Shown: one piece after another, positions 38,422 through 47,546 of the stretch
Numbering within the stretch: position 1 is the stretch's first letter
How the letters are laid out: each line of letters opens with the position of its first letter
Source of the DNA: CAYPLH01 sp964411505
GTDB lineage: Bacteria > Bacillota > Clostridia > CAYPLH01 > DUMO01
DNA: 64,000 nt
NCBI GenBank assembly: GCA_964411505.1
Contig: CAYPLH010000005.1
Location: 1-64,000 of the forward strand
Reading direction: 5' to 3'
Notes under the pieces: generated by a model
Databases searched by the model: none
Told to the model about the DNA's origin: nothing
Seen by the model: the letters and a program-made list of their open reading frames with translations, nothing else
Translations under genes and position numbers: made by a program

Positions 38422-38449
38422 ATTATACAACATCCACCGACATTTTCAA
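38422..38449 (-). promoter_or_regulatory. purF promoter
   Basis: TTGAAA (38449-38444) and TATAAT (38427-38422) are separated by 16 bases on the minus strand, about 35 bases upstream of the purF start. It implies that purFMND can be transcribed independently of purE. Confidence 0.7.
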
Positions 38450-38554
38450 TAAAAAAATCGCTTTGCACTATCAAGTATGATCCACTTATGATAATGTCTC
38501 ATTGTACCACATGTGAATTGCTTGTGCTCACTTAAGTAGTAGTGCACTCATTCA

Positions 38555-38600
38555 TAAGCTCTGCTGTAACTAGCTGTATTATAGATAATTGCTCATTCAT
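38555..38600. repeat. fragment of palindromic repeat B
   Basis: AAGCTCTGCTGTAACTAGCT and the following TGTATTATAGATAATTGCTC match, with changes, the left arm of the long palindrome at 53325-53514 read on the other strand. It lies between purE and purF. Confidence 0.5.
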
Positions 38601-39109
38601 CCACTCCGCTTTTTCAGCTTCTTTTGGAGCGCTTCATCTTTTTCTTCAACCTTTACTTCCATCTGTTTTTTATATTCTCTCATTTTTTCTCTTAGTCCGG
38701 GATAACCACATGATAGTACCTGCACTGCCAAAAGTGCTGCGTTCTCCGAACCGTTAATGGCTACTGTTGCAACGGGAACTCCCGCTGGCATCTGGACAAT
38801 TGACAATAAAGAATCTAGACCATCCATGGTTGATGATTTTATTGGTAAACCGATTACAGGCAGTACAGTATAAGCTGCCAAAACACCAGGAAGATGAGCG
38901 GCTTTGCCTGCGGCGGCTATTATTACACCAAAACCATTTGCCTCAGCTTCTTTTGCAAGCCGAGATGCTTTGTCTGGTGTTCTATGTGCTGAACAAACCA
39001 TTACATTAGTTTCAACACCAAAATCATGCAGTATTTTGATACAGCTTTCCACAATCGGAAAATCCGAATCGCTTCCCATTATAATTGCTGCTTTGGGTTT
39101 GTTATTCAT
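38597..39109 (-). CDS. purE: N5-carboxyaminoimidazole ribonucleotide mutase
   Basis: A 170-residue PurE with MGSDSDFP, VCSAHRTPD and AAGKAAHLPGVLAA, the substrate-binding motifs of the family. It catalyses the carboxylation step to CAIR. It is separated from purF by about 210 bases containing a repeat fragment and the purF promoter. No purK or purC is present in the window. Class I versus II cannot be settled by eye. A highly structured RNA candidate lies upstream. Confidence 0.96.
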   Translation of the reverse strand: MNNKPKAAIIMGSDSDFPIVESCIKILHDFGVETNVMVCSAHRTPDKASRLAKEAEANGFGVIIAAAGKAAHLPGVLAAYTVLPVIGLPIKSSTMDGLDSLLSIVQMPAGVPVATVAINGSENAALLAVQVLSCGYPGLREKMREYKKQMEVKVEEKDEALQKKLKKRSG

Positions 39110-39232
39110 TTTGTAAATATCCTTTCATTTAACTCCATATAATCCTACTTTTTTATTTTATCTTACTTGCATTCCATGAACAATTTGAAAAATTTTGCTT
39201 AGTTTTATGGTTACAGTCCACAGGCAGCTGAA

Positions 39233-39441
39233 GAGATATAACTGTGCAATATTAGGAAACATTAGCGAAATGCAGCTTAGAGATGTATAGTCAGAGTGAG
39301 GAAAAGCAAGCCGACTGTTTGAGCAAAAATGCAACAAAGTTACATTTCAAAACGCATTTTTGCGAGTTTCGGCTTGCCCGAACTGAACTATACAGCTCTT
39401 GCAAATGAAGCGTAGTTTCCGTTATTGCACAGTTATATCTC
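39233..39441 (-). ncRNA. 6S RNA candidate upstream of purE
   Basis: The 209-base stretch can fold into one long hairpin. A closing stem pairs GAGATATAACTGTGCAATA with its complement at the other end; GGAAAC/GTTTCC and TGTATAGT/ACTATACA flank a weakly paired central region of about 20-25 bases per side. An apical stem is made of GGCAAGCCGA and GCAAAAATGC with their partners. This closing stem, open bubble and apical stem plan matches 6S RNA, and in several Firmicutes the 6S gene sits near purE. A TATAAC box ends about 6 bases before the closing stem on the minus strand. No second copy was seen in the window. An inverted-repeat element is the main alternative. Confidence 0.5.
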
Positions 39442-39737
39442 AAGTTATAGAGTTTCTGAACAGTAACGTTTTATGCTTTCTCAATATTTTAGTCAAATCA
39501 GTTGTCCACATCTTCTTATGCACTCTAATTACCTGTTTGTCACAATATATCTCTCGTAAAAAATCAACCTGTTTTTCTTGATTATTTTAACATATAGCTT
39601 GTGTTTTTACAATAAGATGTGTTTTTTCAACCCTATCGTCAAAATAATTTTATTTTTCATTAGATTTTACAAGAAACTATCTTTGCTTATATGTTAACTT
39701 AAAATAAATACTAACAAAAGGTAGGTCGGTATAAAAT

Positions 39738-40745
39738 ATGAATATGTCAAATTGGTTTTCTCAAATGATAGCATCTCAAGCAAAAAAAGCAATGCCTGTT
39801 TTATCTTTTCCTTCAATTCAGCTTCTTGATATAAGTGTTACTGATCTTATATCAGATAGCAAAAACCAAGCTCTGGGTATGAAGTTAATTGCAGATAAAG
39901 TTAATTCCGCAGCTGCAGTGAGTATGATGGATTTATCGGTTGAAGCCGAATGTTTTGGTTCAAACATTAAGTTTTCAGATGATGAAGTTCCTACAGTTAT
40001 AGGTGGAATTATTACAACCAAAGAGGAAGCTGAAGCTTTAAAAGTTCCCGAAGTAGGTAGTAAAAGAACTGGCATTTATATTGAAGCAATTAAGCAAGCA
40101 GTGGATTTAATTAAAGACAAACCTGTATTTGCTGGTATTATAGGCCCTTTTTCTTTAGCAGGTCGTTTAATGGATGTATCTGAAGCAATGATTTATTGCT
40201 ACGATGATCCTGATATGGTACACACTGTTTTAGAAAAGGTTACTGAGTTTATTATAGAATACTGTAAGGCTTATAAGGCAGTTGGTGCTCATGGTGTGTT
40301 TATGGCAGAACCACTTGCAGGACTTTTATCTCCCACTTTAGCAGAGGAATTTTCTTCTGCTTATGTCAAGAGAATTGTTGATGCAGTCAAAGATGATTAT
40401 TTTGCTGTTGTCTATCATAATTGCGGCGGTGCTACAATCCAAATGATAAAGTCTATTTTAGGTACAAATAGCTCTGCTTATCACTTTGGAGATGCTATTG
40501 ATATGTGTGAAATGATGCCACACATTCCAAAAAGCGTGGTTACAATGGGCAATATATCTCCTGCAAAGCAATTTAGGAACGGAACAATTGCGTCTATAAG
40601 TGAGGAAACTTTAAGCTTGCTAAAGAGCTGTTCAAAATATCCAAACTTTGTGATTTCATCCGGTTGTGACATTCCCCCTCTTTCCAAATGGGAAAACATT
40701 GAAGCATTTTTCAACACTGTAGATGAGTTTTACAAAGAAAAATAA
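39738..40745 (+). CDS. UroD/MtaA-type methyltransferase-like protein, third copy
   Basis: A 335-residue member of the uroporphyrinogen decarboxylase-like methyltransferases. Unlike the two copies at 16.8-19.1 kb it has the full zinc pattern of the MtaA/CmuA group: YHNCGG (H-x-C) and later SSGCDIPP. The family moves methyl groups between methylated corrinoid proteins and thiols such as coenzyme M or an equivalent. No corrinoid protein gene lies nearby, and the partner and acceptor are unknown. It is flanked by minus-strand genes, so it is transcribed alone, and a clear terminator follows its stop. Confidence 0.8.
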   Translation: MNMSNWFSQMIASQAKKAMPVLSFPSIQLLDISVTDLISDSKNQALGMKLIADKVNSAAAVSMMDLSVEAECFGSNIKFSDDEVPTVIGGIITTKEEAEALKVPEVGSKRTGIYIEAIKQAVDLIKDKPVFAGIIGPFSLAGRLMDVSEAMIYCYDDPDMVHTVLEKVTEFIIEYCKAYKAVGAHGVFMAEPLAGLLSPTLAEEFSSAYVKRIVDAVKDDYFAVVYHNCGGATIQMIKSILGTNSSAYHFGDAIDMCEMMPHIPKSVVTMGNISPAKQFRNGTIASISEETLSLLKSCSKYPNFVISSGCDIPPLSKWENIEAFFNTVDEFYKEK

Positions 40746-40770
40746 AAAAGTGGGCTTCGCCACTTTTTTT
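40744..40770 (+). terminator. terminator of the UroD/MtaA-like gene
   Basis: AAAAAAGTGG and CCACTTTTTTT flank a short GCTTCG loop, immediately after the stop codon. A related hairpin sequence occurs at about 48348-48374. Confidence 0.85.
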
Positions 40771-40843
40771 GCTAGGCAGGTATAGACGCATGAAATTTCT
40801 CTGTATTTATACGCTGTATAAATTGTATTCAAAAAGTGCAAAT

Positions 40844-40885
40844 AAACCTCGGAGGCCCTTTAATCTCTAAGCTCCGAGGTTTTTT
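40844..40885. terminator. terminator between convergent genes, guaA side
   Basis: AACCTCGGA and TCCGAGGTT form a stem with a loop of about 20 bases just beyond the guaA stop. The T-run is stronger on the plus strand (GGTTTTTTCC), so it probably acts bidirectionally. Confidence 0.65.
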
Positions 40886-40886
40886 C

Positions 40887-41879
40887 CTACTCCCATTCGA
40901 TCGATGCCGGTGGTTTGCTGGTTATATCATAGACAACTCTGTTAATATGACTAACTTCAGAAACCATCCGATTTGAGATTTTCTCCAAAATATCATAGGG
41001 TATCCTTGCCCAGTCGCCTGTCATAAAGTCTGATGTTAAGACAGCTCTTATTGCTACTGTATAATCATATGTTCTTTCATCCTTCAAAACCCCTACTGTT
41101 CGCATATTTGTAAGCACTGTAAAGTATTGACTGATGGATCTTTCTAAACCTGCAGCTTTAATCTCCTCTCGGAGTATAAAGTCAGAATCCTTAAGTATTT
41201 GAAGCTTCTCCCGGGTAATTTCTCCAATGACCCGAATTGCTAGTCCCGGTCCTGGAAATGGTTGCCTCCATACTATATGGGCAGGTATTCCCAGTTCTTC
41301 TCCAACCTTTCTTACTTCATCTTTATAAAGATATCTAAGAGGCTCAATAATTTCTTTAAAATCTACATTATCCGGCAGACCTCCAACATTGTGGTGACTC
41401 TTCACTAGCGTTGCATTACCCACGCCACTTTCAACCACATCGGGGTAAATCGTTCCCTGTGCAAGAAAATCAACCTTGCCTATTTTCTTTGCTTCTTCCT
41501 CAAACACCCTAATAAACTCTTCACCTATGATCTTGCGTTTTCTCTCAGGGTCACTTACGCCCTCCAATTGCTTAAGAAATCTTTCTTTTGCATCTACCTT
41601 TTTTAGATTGATATCAAACTGGTCTTTAAAAACAAGCTCCACTTCATCGGCTTCATATTTTCTTAGTAAACCATGATCTACAAATATGCATTCAAGCTGC
41701 TTACCAATTGCTTTATTAATAAGTACTGCTGCAACAGATGAATCCACTCCTCCGGATAAAGCCAGAAGAACTTTTCTGTCTGCTACCTTTTCTTTTATTT
41801 TTTTTATGGAATCTTCAATAAATGAAGTAGGGTTCTTGTGTCCTCCGAAGTCCATTGAAAGAGCCTTTTCCTTTTTCAT
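40887..41879 (-). CDS. guaA: GMP synthetase lacking the glutaminase domain
   Basis: This 330-residue protein contains the ATP pyrophosphatase domain (SGGVDSSVAAVL), the GDFLAQGTIYPDVVESG-like region and the C-terminal dimerisation domain ending PPASIEWE. Ordinary bacterial GuaA is about 510 residues with an N-terminal class I amidotransferase of about 190 residues; none is present. An ATG with AGGAGTGGGAG and its own promoter lie directly upstream, so the short form is not a truncation artefact in this region. It resembles the archaeal two-subunit arrangement, where a separate glutaminase supplies ammonia. No such partner gene is in the window, so it may use free ammonia or a distant subunit. 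Confidence 0.92.
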   Translation of the reverse strand: MKKEKALSMDFGGHKNPTSFIEDSIKKIKEKVADRKVLLALSGGVDSSVAAVLINKAIGKQLECIFVDHGLLRKYEADEVELVFKDQFDINLKKVDAKERFLKQLEGVSDPERKRKIIGEEFIRVFEEEAKKIGKVDFLAQGTIYPDVVESGVGNATLVKSHHNVGGLPDNVDFKEIIEPLRYLYKDEVRKVGEELGIPAHIVWRQPFPGPGLAIRVIGEITREKLQILKDSDFILREEIKAAGLERSISQYFTVLTNMRTVGVLKDERTYDYTVAIRAVLTSDFMTGDWARIPYDILEKISNRMVSEVSHINRVVYDITSKPPASIEWE

Positions 41880-41914
41880 ACTCCCACTCCTGTCTTAAAT
41901 ATTGTTACTGAATA

Positions 41915-41944
41915 ATTATACTCTATATATAGGTAATTCCTCAA
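41915..41944 (-). promoter_or_regulatory. guaA promoter
   Basis: TTGAGG (41944-41939) and TATAAT (41920-41915) with an 18-base spacer lie about 36 bases upstream of the guaA start on the minus strand. Together with the absence of an upstream frame this shows that no amidotransferase domain was missed. Confidence 0.65.
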
Positions 41945-42157
41945 GCAGTTTTGCACAGTAACATGCAATATTTCACTTAATTTACAAGTCAGTTACATAT
42001 GTTGAATAGCGGGGTAAACTCTGATAATATGATTATAGTAATTATCGGTATAGAAAATGATTATTAACCAAAAAGTTTATACTTTGGGATGTACTTTTAA
42101 GGTGACAATCATTATATCTTTTCTTAAAAGGCTAATGCACATATTATGGGGGATAGA

Positions 42158-45127
42158 ATGAAACATTTTACAAAAATATTAGTCTGTTTTTTAGTTATTT
42201 TGGTTTTACCTTTGTTAATTTGCATGGAAGGTATCACCGATGGCAGCGAAACGAAAGTGTTTTATAACGCTGAAGTTTATACTCTTGTGCACCCACTTTT
42301 AAATGACGATGACCGTTACTATTTCTATGCTCCAGAAATATCTGAAATTCTAAATTTAAAATATCATGTTGACAGCAAGAGACGAATTGTTTTTATTGAA
42401 TATGGAGATTATCAAAATATTTTTATAATAGACAATCTACTTAACTCACCAAAATACATTAATGGTGAGTTTTATATACCAATGGACTTTTTTAAGGATA
42501 CATACGGATTATCTATAAAAACTTCTGATGATATGAGTGTAATATACATACTGCCTGAAAACACCGTTGACAGTTCTATGTTTTCGGTCCTTAATAATTT
42601 GTCATGCAACTACAAAATAAATATCCCTTCTCATGTGACCATAAATTTTGATGACAGTGACATTATCAAGGATGAAGTTCTTTATCTAAAAGATAAAAAC
42701 AATTTTTATGAATCTTTTATTTCCTGTGAAATTATGGACGAAACATCCCTTATGGCTATGAGAAGCTATCTTAACGATTATAAATCTGATGAGAAAACAA
42801 TATTTGGCGAACTGGTAGAATATAAGAAAAGCTACTTTCGAGCAATGCAGGAGTATTATAAAACTTCCTTTCTTTACGGAGGAAACCCTCCTGATTACGA
42901 AGAATCAAACATGAAAATTTTCGCAGAGTACGATGAAACTTTATTTGGTCAAAATGCAACAATTACTCTATATAATACAATTCATTCTGGCAAGGAGCAA
43001 TCACAAGAAAGCACACATATAAGCATATCTGTACCGGTATATTCAACAAATTCTATTTACACCATAGATTTTGTAACAGAGAATAAAAATTTAAATCCTA
43101 CTGCCTTGAAAAGAATGTCTGAACTAGTATTATCAATTGAAATTGAAGGTCAGAAGCTAGGGAAAAACGAACTTGAGATTTTTTCTGACTGGGCAAGCAT
43201 GAATGATGCAAAACTTGGCATTTATCCTGATCTTTCGGATGTTAATATTGGTTACACAGCGCTGCTTAATCAGCAATCAGGATATAGAATATTATACCCT
43301 TCGTCAGCCATCCCATATATGCAAAACAATATTATAGAGCCCTATGATTATAAGAGCTTTAAAATAAGCTACGCTGATTACTTTTCTATTTCTGTAGAAC
43401 CTGCGCAAAAATATGACACAATAAAAAACAAAATTAATCTTATGAAGCTTTCATTAGAAGACAGTATTCAAGATATTGAGTATTCTGAAGTGAATCTTTC
43501 GGGGAAAAAATATGAGCGGCTTAAATATACTGTATTTTCCGAAGATATTCCTGAATACATTGATTCGTTTCTAACTGTTCATAATGATAAGCTCTTTATT
43601 ATTCAGCTTAATAGCAGATTTAAAGAGCCTTCTAGAAATGTGAGAGAGGAGTTTGCAAAAATTGCTGCTTCCCTTGAGTTTTTAAAGAATGAGCGCAGAA
43701 CTGATGTTAACAGTTTTTCGTTCATAAAATATGTCAATCCAAAGAAGGGCTATACCATTTCCTACCCCAACAAATGGCTTTTACAGCAATCCAGCGAAGA
43801 CAGCTTACAAAAAACTAGGATAAATAATCCAGATTATTCTGGTCCACTCAATATAGTGATATCCGAAGCTAAGATTAATCCTGAACTTTCGACAGATGAT
43901 ATTATGGGGTTTATTACAAGCACAACAAAAAAAGATATCGAACACTATTTATATGGATATAATGCACCCTATTTGGATAACTGCAGTAGACTTCTTCGGA
44001 GCAGTATTAAAGAATATGATGAGGTTTTATTTGTTTACAGGTTGATCAACTTTATGGATTCAGGAAAGCAAAACAAGTTGTGCTATGCAGTTGATATTAT
44101 TAAAGATAACGATATTTACTCAATGTTTATTTCCGTCAGCCAATATATGACAATAAATGGTGCCCTTTATGACATTAACCTTGGAGAGATTTTGAAAACT
44201 ATAAGCGGCACGTTTGGGCTTGTTGATCCTGAAACTCTAATAAAAGATGAACTGATTGGTGAATCTGCAAAAAGAGTAATTGACGCAGTTAAATCATATT
44301 TTAAATCAAGTTTTCGTCTTGATGTTGAAGTTAAAAACCCTGCTTATATGGATCCTTCAAGGAAAAGTATTATGGTTTTGGTGGAAGGCATACCTGACAG
44401 TGGTTATTATATTATTTCTACCGAATTAAAGAACGATAACCTGCAGCTTCTGCAAAGAATATTAAATCGGGATATTCTTAGAGAAGCAGTTTCACTACTT
44501 GAATCAAGATACAGTGAAAAAAAGGTAAGAGATATTGAAACAAACGAAAAAGATATGACGCTTAAAATTGAGTACCGCAATAATCAAGATTTACAATACA
44601 TTGAAAAAAATTATTGTATAGCTGTAGACAGAAGTAACAACAATTTTAATTGGAAACTTGAAAGAATTGATCATTCGAAGACAATAATGGACTATTGCGA
44701 GATATTTCTTGAAAACTTCGTATCAAAATCAGTTGACATATATTTTAGAAATTCTGATATAGATTTCAGTAAATCTACTTATACCGAAGCCAAGAAACAA
44801 TATATCCCTGTATTTGCCGAATTCGGCAACACCTCAGGCTATTTTATATTAGAAATTAATCCTGAAACTGAAACGGGCAAAATCAATGCTTTATCATATA
44901 CTCCGCTTAATTTCCTCAGTGATAGGCTTAGATCAATATATAACGAGCAGTATCCTGATTATGAAATTGTAAATTACACAGCTAGTGATGAAGACAAGTT
45001 TAAAATTAATGTGTTTATGTTAGCTCAGCCTAGTAGAACAGTAAGCATGTTTCGAATGAATCAGGCAAAGGTGGTCTTTGATGAAAATAAATTAGTCTTC
45101 ACATTAGTAGATGAACCCACTAGATGA
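42158..45127 (+). CDS. large secreted protein of unknown function
   Basis: I do not recognise a full-length family. The protein has about 989 residues with an N-terminal hydrophobic segment (about 5-25) acting as signal peptide or anchor. Next comes a region of about 130 residues resembling the copper-amine-oxidase N-terminal fold used as a wall-associated module (YAPEISEILNLKYHVD, INGEFYIPMDFF). Two later segments (near GYRILYPSSAIPY and GYTISYPNKWLL) look like PsbP-like repeats, and the last 300 residues are mixed alpha/beta. There are no obvious catalytic motifs. I choose the ATG at 42158 because GGGGGA lies just upstream; the ATG at 42146 contributes to that site. It is flanked by minus-strand genes. 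Confidence 0.75.
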   Translation: MKHFTKILVCFLVILVLPLLICMEGITDGSETKVFYNAEVYTLVHPLLNDDDRYYFYAPEISEILNLKYHVDSKRRIVFIEYGDYQNIFIIDNLLNSPKYINGEFYIPMDFFKDTYGLSIKTSDDMSVIYILPENTVDSSMFSVLNNLSCNYKINIPSHVTINFDDSDIIKDEVLYLKDKNNFYESFISCEIMDETSLMAMRSYLNDYKSDEKTIFGELVEYKKSYFRAMQEYYKTSFLYGGNPPDYEESNMKIFAEYDETLFGQNATITLYNTIHSGKEQSQESTHISISVPVYSTNSIYTIDFVTENKNLNPTALKRMSELVLSIEIEGQKLGKNELEIFSDWASMNDAKLGIYPDLSDVNIGYTALLNQQSGYRILYPSSAIPYMQNNIIEPYDYKSFKISYADYFSISVEPAQKYDTIKNKINLMKLSLEDSIQDIEYSEVNLSGKKYERLKYTVFSEDIPEYIDSFLTVHNDKLFIIQLNSRFKEPSRNVREEFAKIAASLEFLKNERRTDVNSFSFIKYVNPKKGYTISYPNKWLLQQSSEDSLQKTRINNPDYSGPLNIVISEAKINPELSTDDIMGFITSTTKKDIEHYLYGYNAPYLDNCSRLLRSSIKEYDEVLFVYRLINFMDSGKQNKLCYAVDIIKDNDIYSMFISVSQYMTINGALYDINLGEILKTISGTFGLVDPETLIKDELIGESAKRVIDAVKSYFKSSFRLDVEVKNPAYMDPSRKSIMVLVEGIPDSGYYIISTELKNDNLQLLQRILNRDILREAVSLLESRYSEKKVRDIETNEKDMTLKIEYRNNQDLQYIEKNYCIAVDRSNNNFNWKLERIDHSKTIMDYCEIFLENFVSKSVDIYFRNSDIDFSKSTYTEAKKQYIPVFAEFGNTSGYFILEINPETETGKINALSYTPLNFLSDRLRSIYNEQYPDYEIVNYTASDEDKFKINVFMLAQPSRTVSMFRMNQAKVVFDENKLVFTLVDEPTR

Positions 45128-45149
45128 GTGACATAGCAATGTTTTTTAT

Positions 45150-45215
45150 TGTCTAGGAAAGTATGCTTTACTAGACAATGGGATTGCAAAGGGGAATCCC
45201 CTTTGCTACTTTATA
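45150..45215. repeat. hairpin and fragment of a GC-rich intergenic repeat
   Basis: ATTGTCTAGGAAAGTATGCT and CTTTACTAGACAAT form an inverted repeat, followed by GCAAAGGGGAATCCCCTTTGC. The second palindrome recurs at about 48440-48460, suggesting a dispersed element that may also work as a terminator between two convergent genes. Confidence 0.55.
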
Positions 45216-45230
45216 TTATTTAAAATTCAC

Positions 45231-46338
45231 TTACTTGGATGAGTTTGCAACAAGATATGCATTTATAAAACCATCTAGGTCTCCATCCATTACTCCGTTA
45301 ACATTACCTTGCTCATAATTTGTTCTATGATCCTTAACTAGGGTATAAGGGCAGAAAACATACGATCTTATCTGACTTCCCCAGGCAATTTCCATTTGTA
45401 GACCTTTTAAATCCTCAATTTTCTCTTTATGCTCCTGTTCTTTTAGATGAATCAGCTTTGATTTTAACATTTTCATTGCAGTATCCCTGTTTTGATGCTG
45501 TGATCTTTCAGTTTGGCAGGAAACAACTATTCCAGTGGGTATATGTGTTATCCTGATAGCTGACTCAGTTTTGTTAACATGCTGCCCACCAGCACCACTA
45601 GAACGAAATGTGTCAACTCGAAGATCATCTGGGTTTATATCTATGTTAATATCATTATCAATTACAGGCATCACATCCATGGATGCAAAGGAAGTATGTC
45701 TTCTTCCCGATGAATCAAAAGGTGATATTCTTACAAGCCTGTGAACGCCCTTCTCTGACTTCAAATATCCATATGCATTCTGACCATTAACTTCAATAGT
45801 AACGCTCTTAATGCCCGCTTCATCACCCTCAAGAATATCAAGAATTCTAGTTGAATATCCCTTACTCTCAGCCCAGCGGGTATACATTCTTAAAAGCATC
45901 TGGGTCCAATCCTGCGCTTCTGTTCCTCCAGCTCCAGCATGTAGTGTTAATATAGCGTCTTTTTTATCATATGATCCAGAGAGTAGAGTTTCAATTTTAA
46001 AGGCTGATATATCTTTTTTCAGCCTTTCAAGCCCTTCGCCAACTTCATTTTTAACACTTCCATCCTGCTCTTCAAGTCCCAGCTCGATCAAAACCTCCAA
46101 ATCCTGTAAGGACGCATCAATCTTTTTGTATCTTTCAAGTTTATCTTTTAGCATCTTTGTATGCTGCAGGACCTTTTGCGAATTTTCAATGTCTTCCCAG
46201 AAAGCTGGGTTACTTGCTTTTTGCTCCAATTCATCAATTTTATTTTTCAGCCCAGCTGTGTCAAAGTGAATTCCCCATTTCGTTGAATACTTCCTTTAAG
46301 TCTTTCACTTCTGATTTATACTGTTCAAGTTCAAGCAT
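45231..46338 (-). CDS. prfB: peptide chain release factor 2 with programmed +1 frameshift
   Basis: The protein recognises UGA and UAA stops. The long frame contains the RF2 signature SPF (RISPFDSSGRRH) and the catalytic GGQ (SGAGGQHVNK). A 25-codon leader starts at the ATG at 46338 behind AAGGAG and runs to CTT TGA at 46266-46261. Slipping +1 at that stop reads CTT then GAC and joins the long frame, giving about 368 residues. This is the known autoregulatory frameshift of bacterial prfB: low RF2 favours slippage. The first start-like codon in the long frame, a TTG at 46229, is an internal Leu codon. It lies 38 bases downstream of the aminotransferase and may belong to the T-box-led transcript. 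Confidence 0.96.
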
Positions 46339-46376
46339 TTTCTCAACTCCTTCTACATAATTATATCAAATCTTAA

Positions 46377-47546
46377 TTACTTTATGTGTCTTGCTACAAA
46401 ACTTTTAACCCTTTTCATTGCCTCAGTGATGTTCTCCACCGAAGCTGCATAGCAAGCTCTTATATATCCTTCTCCGCATTCTCCGAAGGCTGTTCCCGGT
46501 ATTACAGCCACCTTCTCCTCCATAAGAAGCCTTTCACAAAACTCGTTTGAATTCATTCCTGTAGACTTAATACTAGGGAATACATAAAATGCGCCCAACG
46601 GTTCAAAACAATCCAAGCCTGCATTCCTAAACCCATCCAACATAAGTCTTCTTCTTCTGTTATACTCCTCCGCCATCATCATAATATCATCATCACAATT
46701 TTTAAGCGCCTCAATAGCAGCATATTGCGCAGTGGTCGGTGCACACATTATTCCATACTGATGAATTTTATACATTGCTGCTATCAGATCAGGGTGACCA
46801 CATGCATATCCAAGTCTCCAACCTGTCATAGCATAAGCTTTCGAGAATCCATTTATAAGTAGCGTTTTATCTTTCATTCCAGGAAACGAAGCTATTGAAG
46901 TATGCTTTTTCTCATAAGTTAATTCTGCGTATATCTCATCTGATATTACTATAATATCTCTATCTTTAATTACATCAACAATCTTTTCAATATCTTCATA
47001 ATTCATTATAGCACCAGTAGGGTTGTTTGGAAACGCTAGGATAAGTACCTTGGTTCTTGGGGTTATATGCTGTTCTAAAAGTTCTGGAGTTAGTCTGAAC
47101 TGATCTTCAACCCGTAGGCTTACAGTAACCGGCTTTGCTCCTGTTAACATAGTAAGAGGTTTATAAGCTACAAAGCTAGGCTCAGGAATTATAACCTCAT
47201 CCTGCGGACCCACAAGAGCTCTTAGTGCAAGATCTATTCCTTCACTACCTCCTACAGTTACTATTATCTGGTTTTTGGAGTCATATTGAATGCCAAACCG
47301 CTTTTTTAGATAATTCGAAATTTCCTGCCTCAACTCCATAAAACCTGCATTAGGTGAATAATGGGTGCGCCCCTTCTCAAGTGAGTATATACCTTCCTCT
47401 CTGACATTCCAAGGCGTAACAAAGCTCGGCTCGCCAATGCTTAATGAAATTACATCTTTGATTTCATTAGCTAGATCAAAAAACTTTCTTATACCCGACG
47501 GAGGCAGATTCTTTACTGAACTTGACACCATGTCAAACATCTTCAT
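46377..47546 (-). CDS. class I/II pyridoxal-phosphate aminotransferase
   Basis: A 389-residue fold-type I aminotransferase. SIGEPSFVTP, the NNPTG motif in FPNNPTGAIMN, ISDEIYAEL and the PLP lysine in GFSKAYAMTGWRLGY are visible. It resembles the PatA/AspC-like group; the amino acid used is unknown, with alanine, aspartate or aromatic amino acids all possible. The start overlaps the end of the Lrp-type gene in an ATGA arrangement, so the two are coupled. A T-box leader governs the transcript, linking expression to charging of one tRNA. Confidence 0.93.
   Translation of the reverse strand: MKMFDMVSSSVKNLPPSGIRKFFDLANEIKDVISLSIGEPSFVTPWNVREEGIYSLEKGRTHYSPNAGFMELRQEISNYLKKRFGIQYDSKNQIIVTVGGSEGIDLALRALVGPQDEVIIPEPSFVAYKPLTMLTGAKPVTVSLRVEDQFRLTPELLEQHITPRTKVLILAFPNNPTGAIMNYEDIEKIVDVIKDRDIIVISDEIYAELTYEKKHTSIASFPGMKDKTLLINGFSKAYAMTGWRLGYACGHPDLIAAMYKIHQYGIMCAPTTAQYAAIEALKNCDDDIMMMAEEYNRRRRLMLDGFRNAGLDCFEPLGAFYVFPSIKSTGMNSNEFCERLLMEEKVAVIPGTAFGECGEGYIRACYAASVENITEAMKRVKSFVARHIK

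Noticed and set aside
38389..38433. Longer purF start
   Set aside because: The extra 15 codons begin next to the TATAAT box and lack a ribosome site; the ATG at 38388 has GGGAG.
39233..39441. The purE upstream palindrome as another copy of repeat family A or B
   Set aside because: Its arms do not match either family by eye, and it has a central unpaired region; a 6S-type RNA explains location and shape better.
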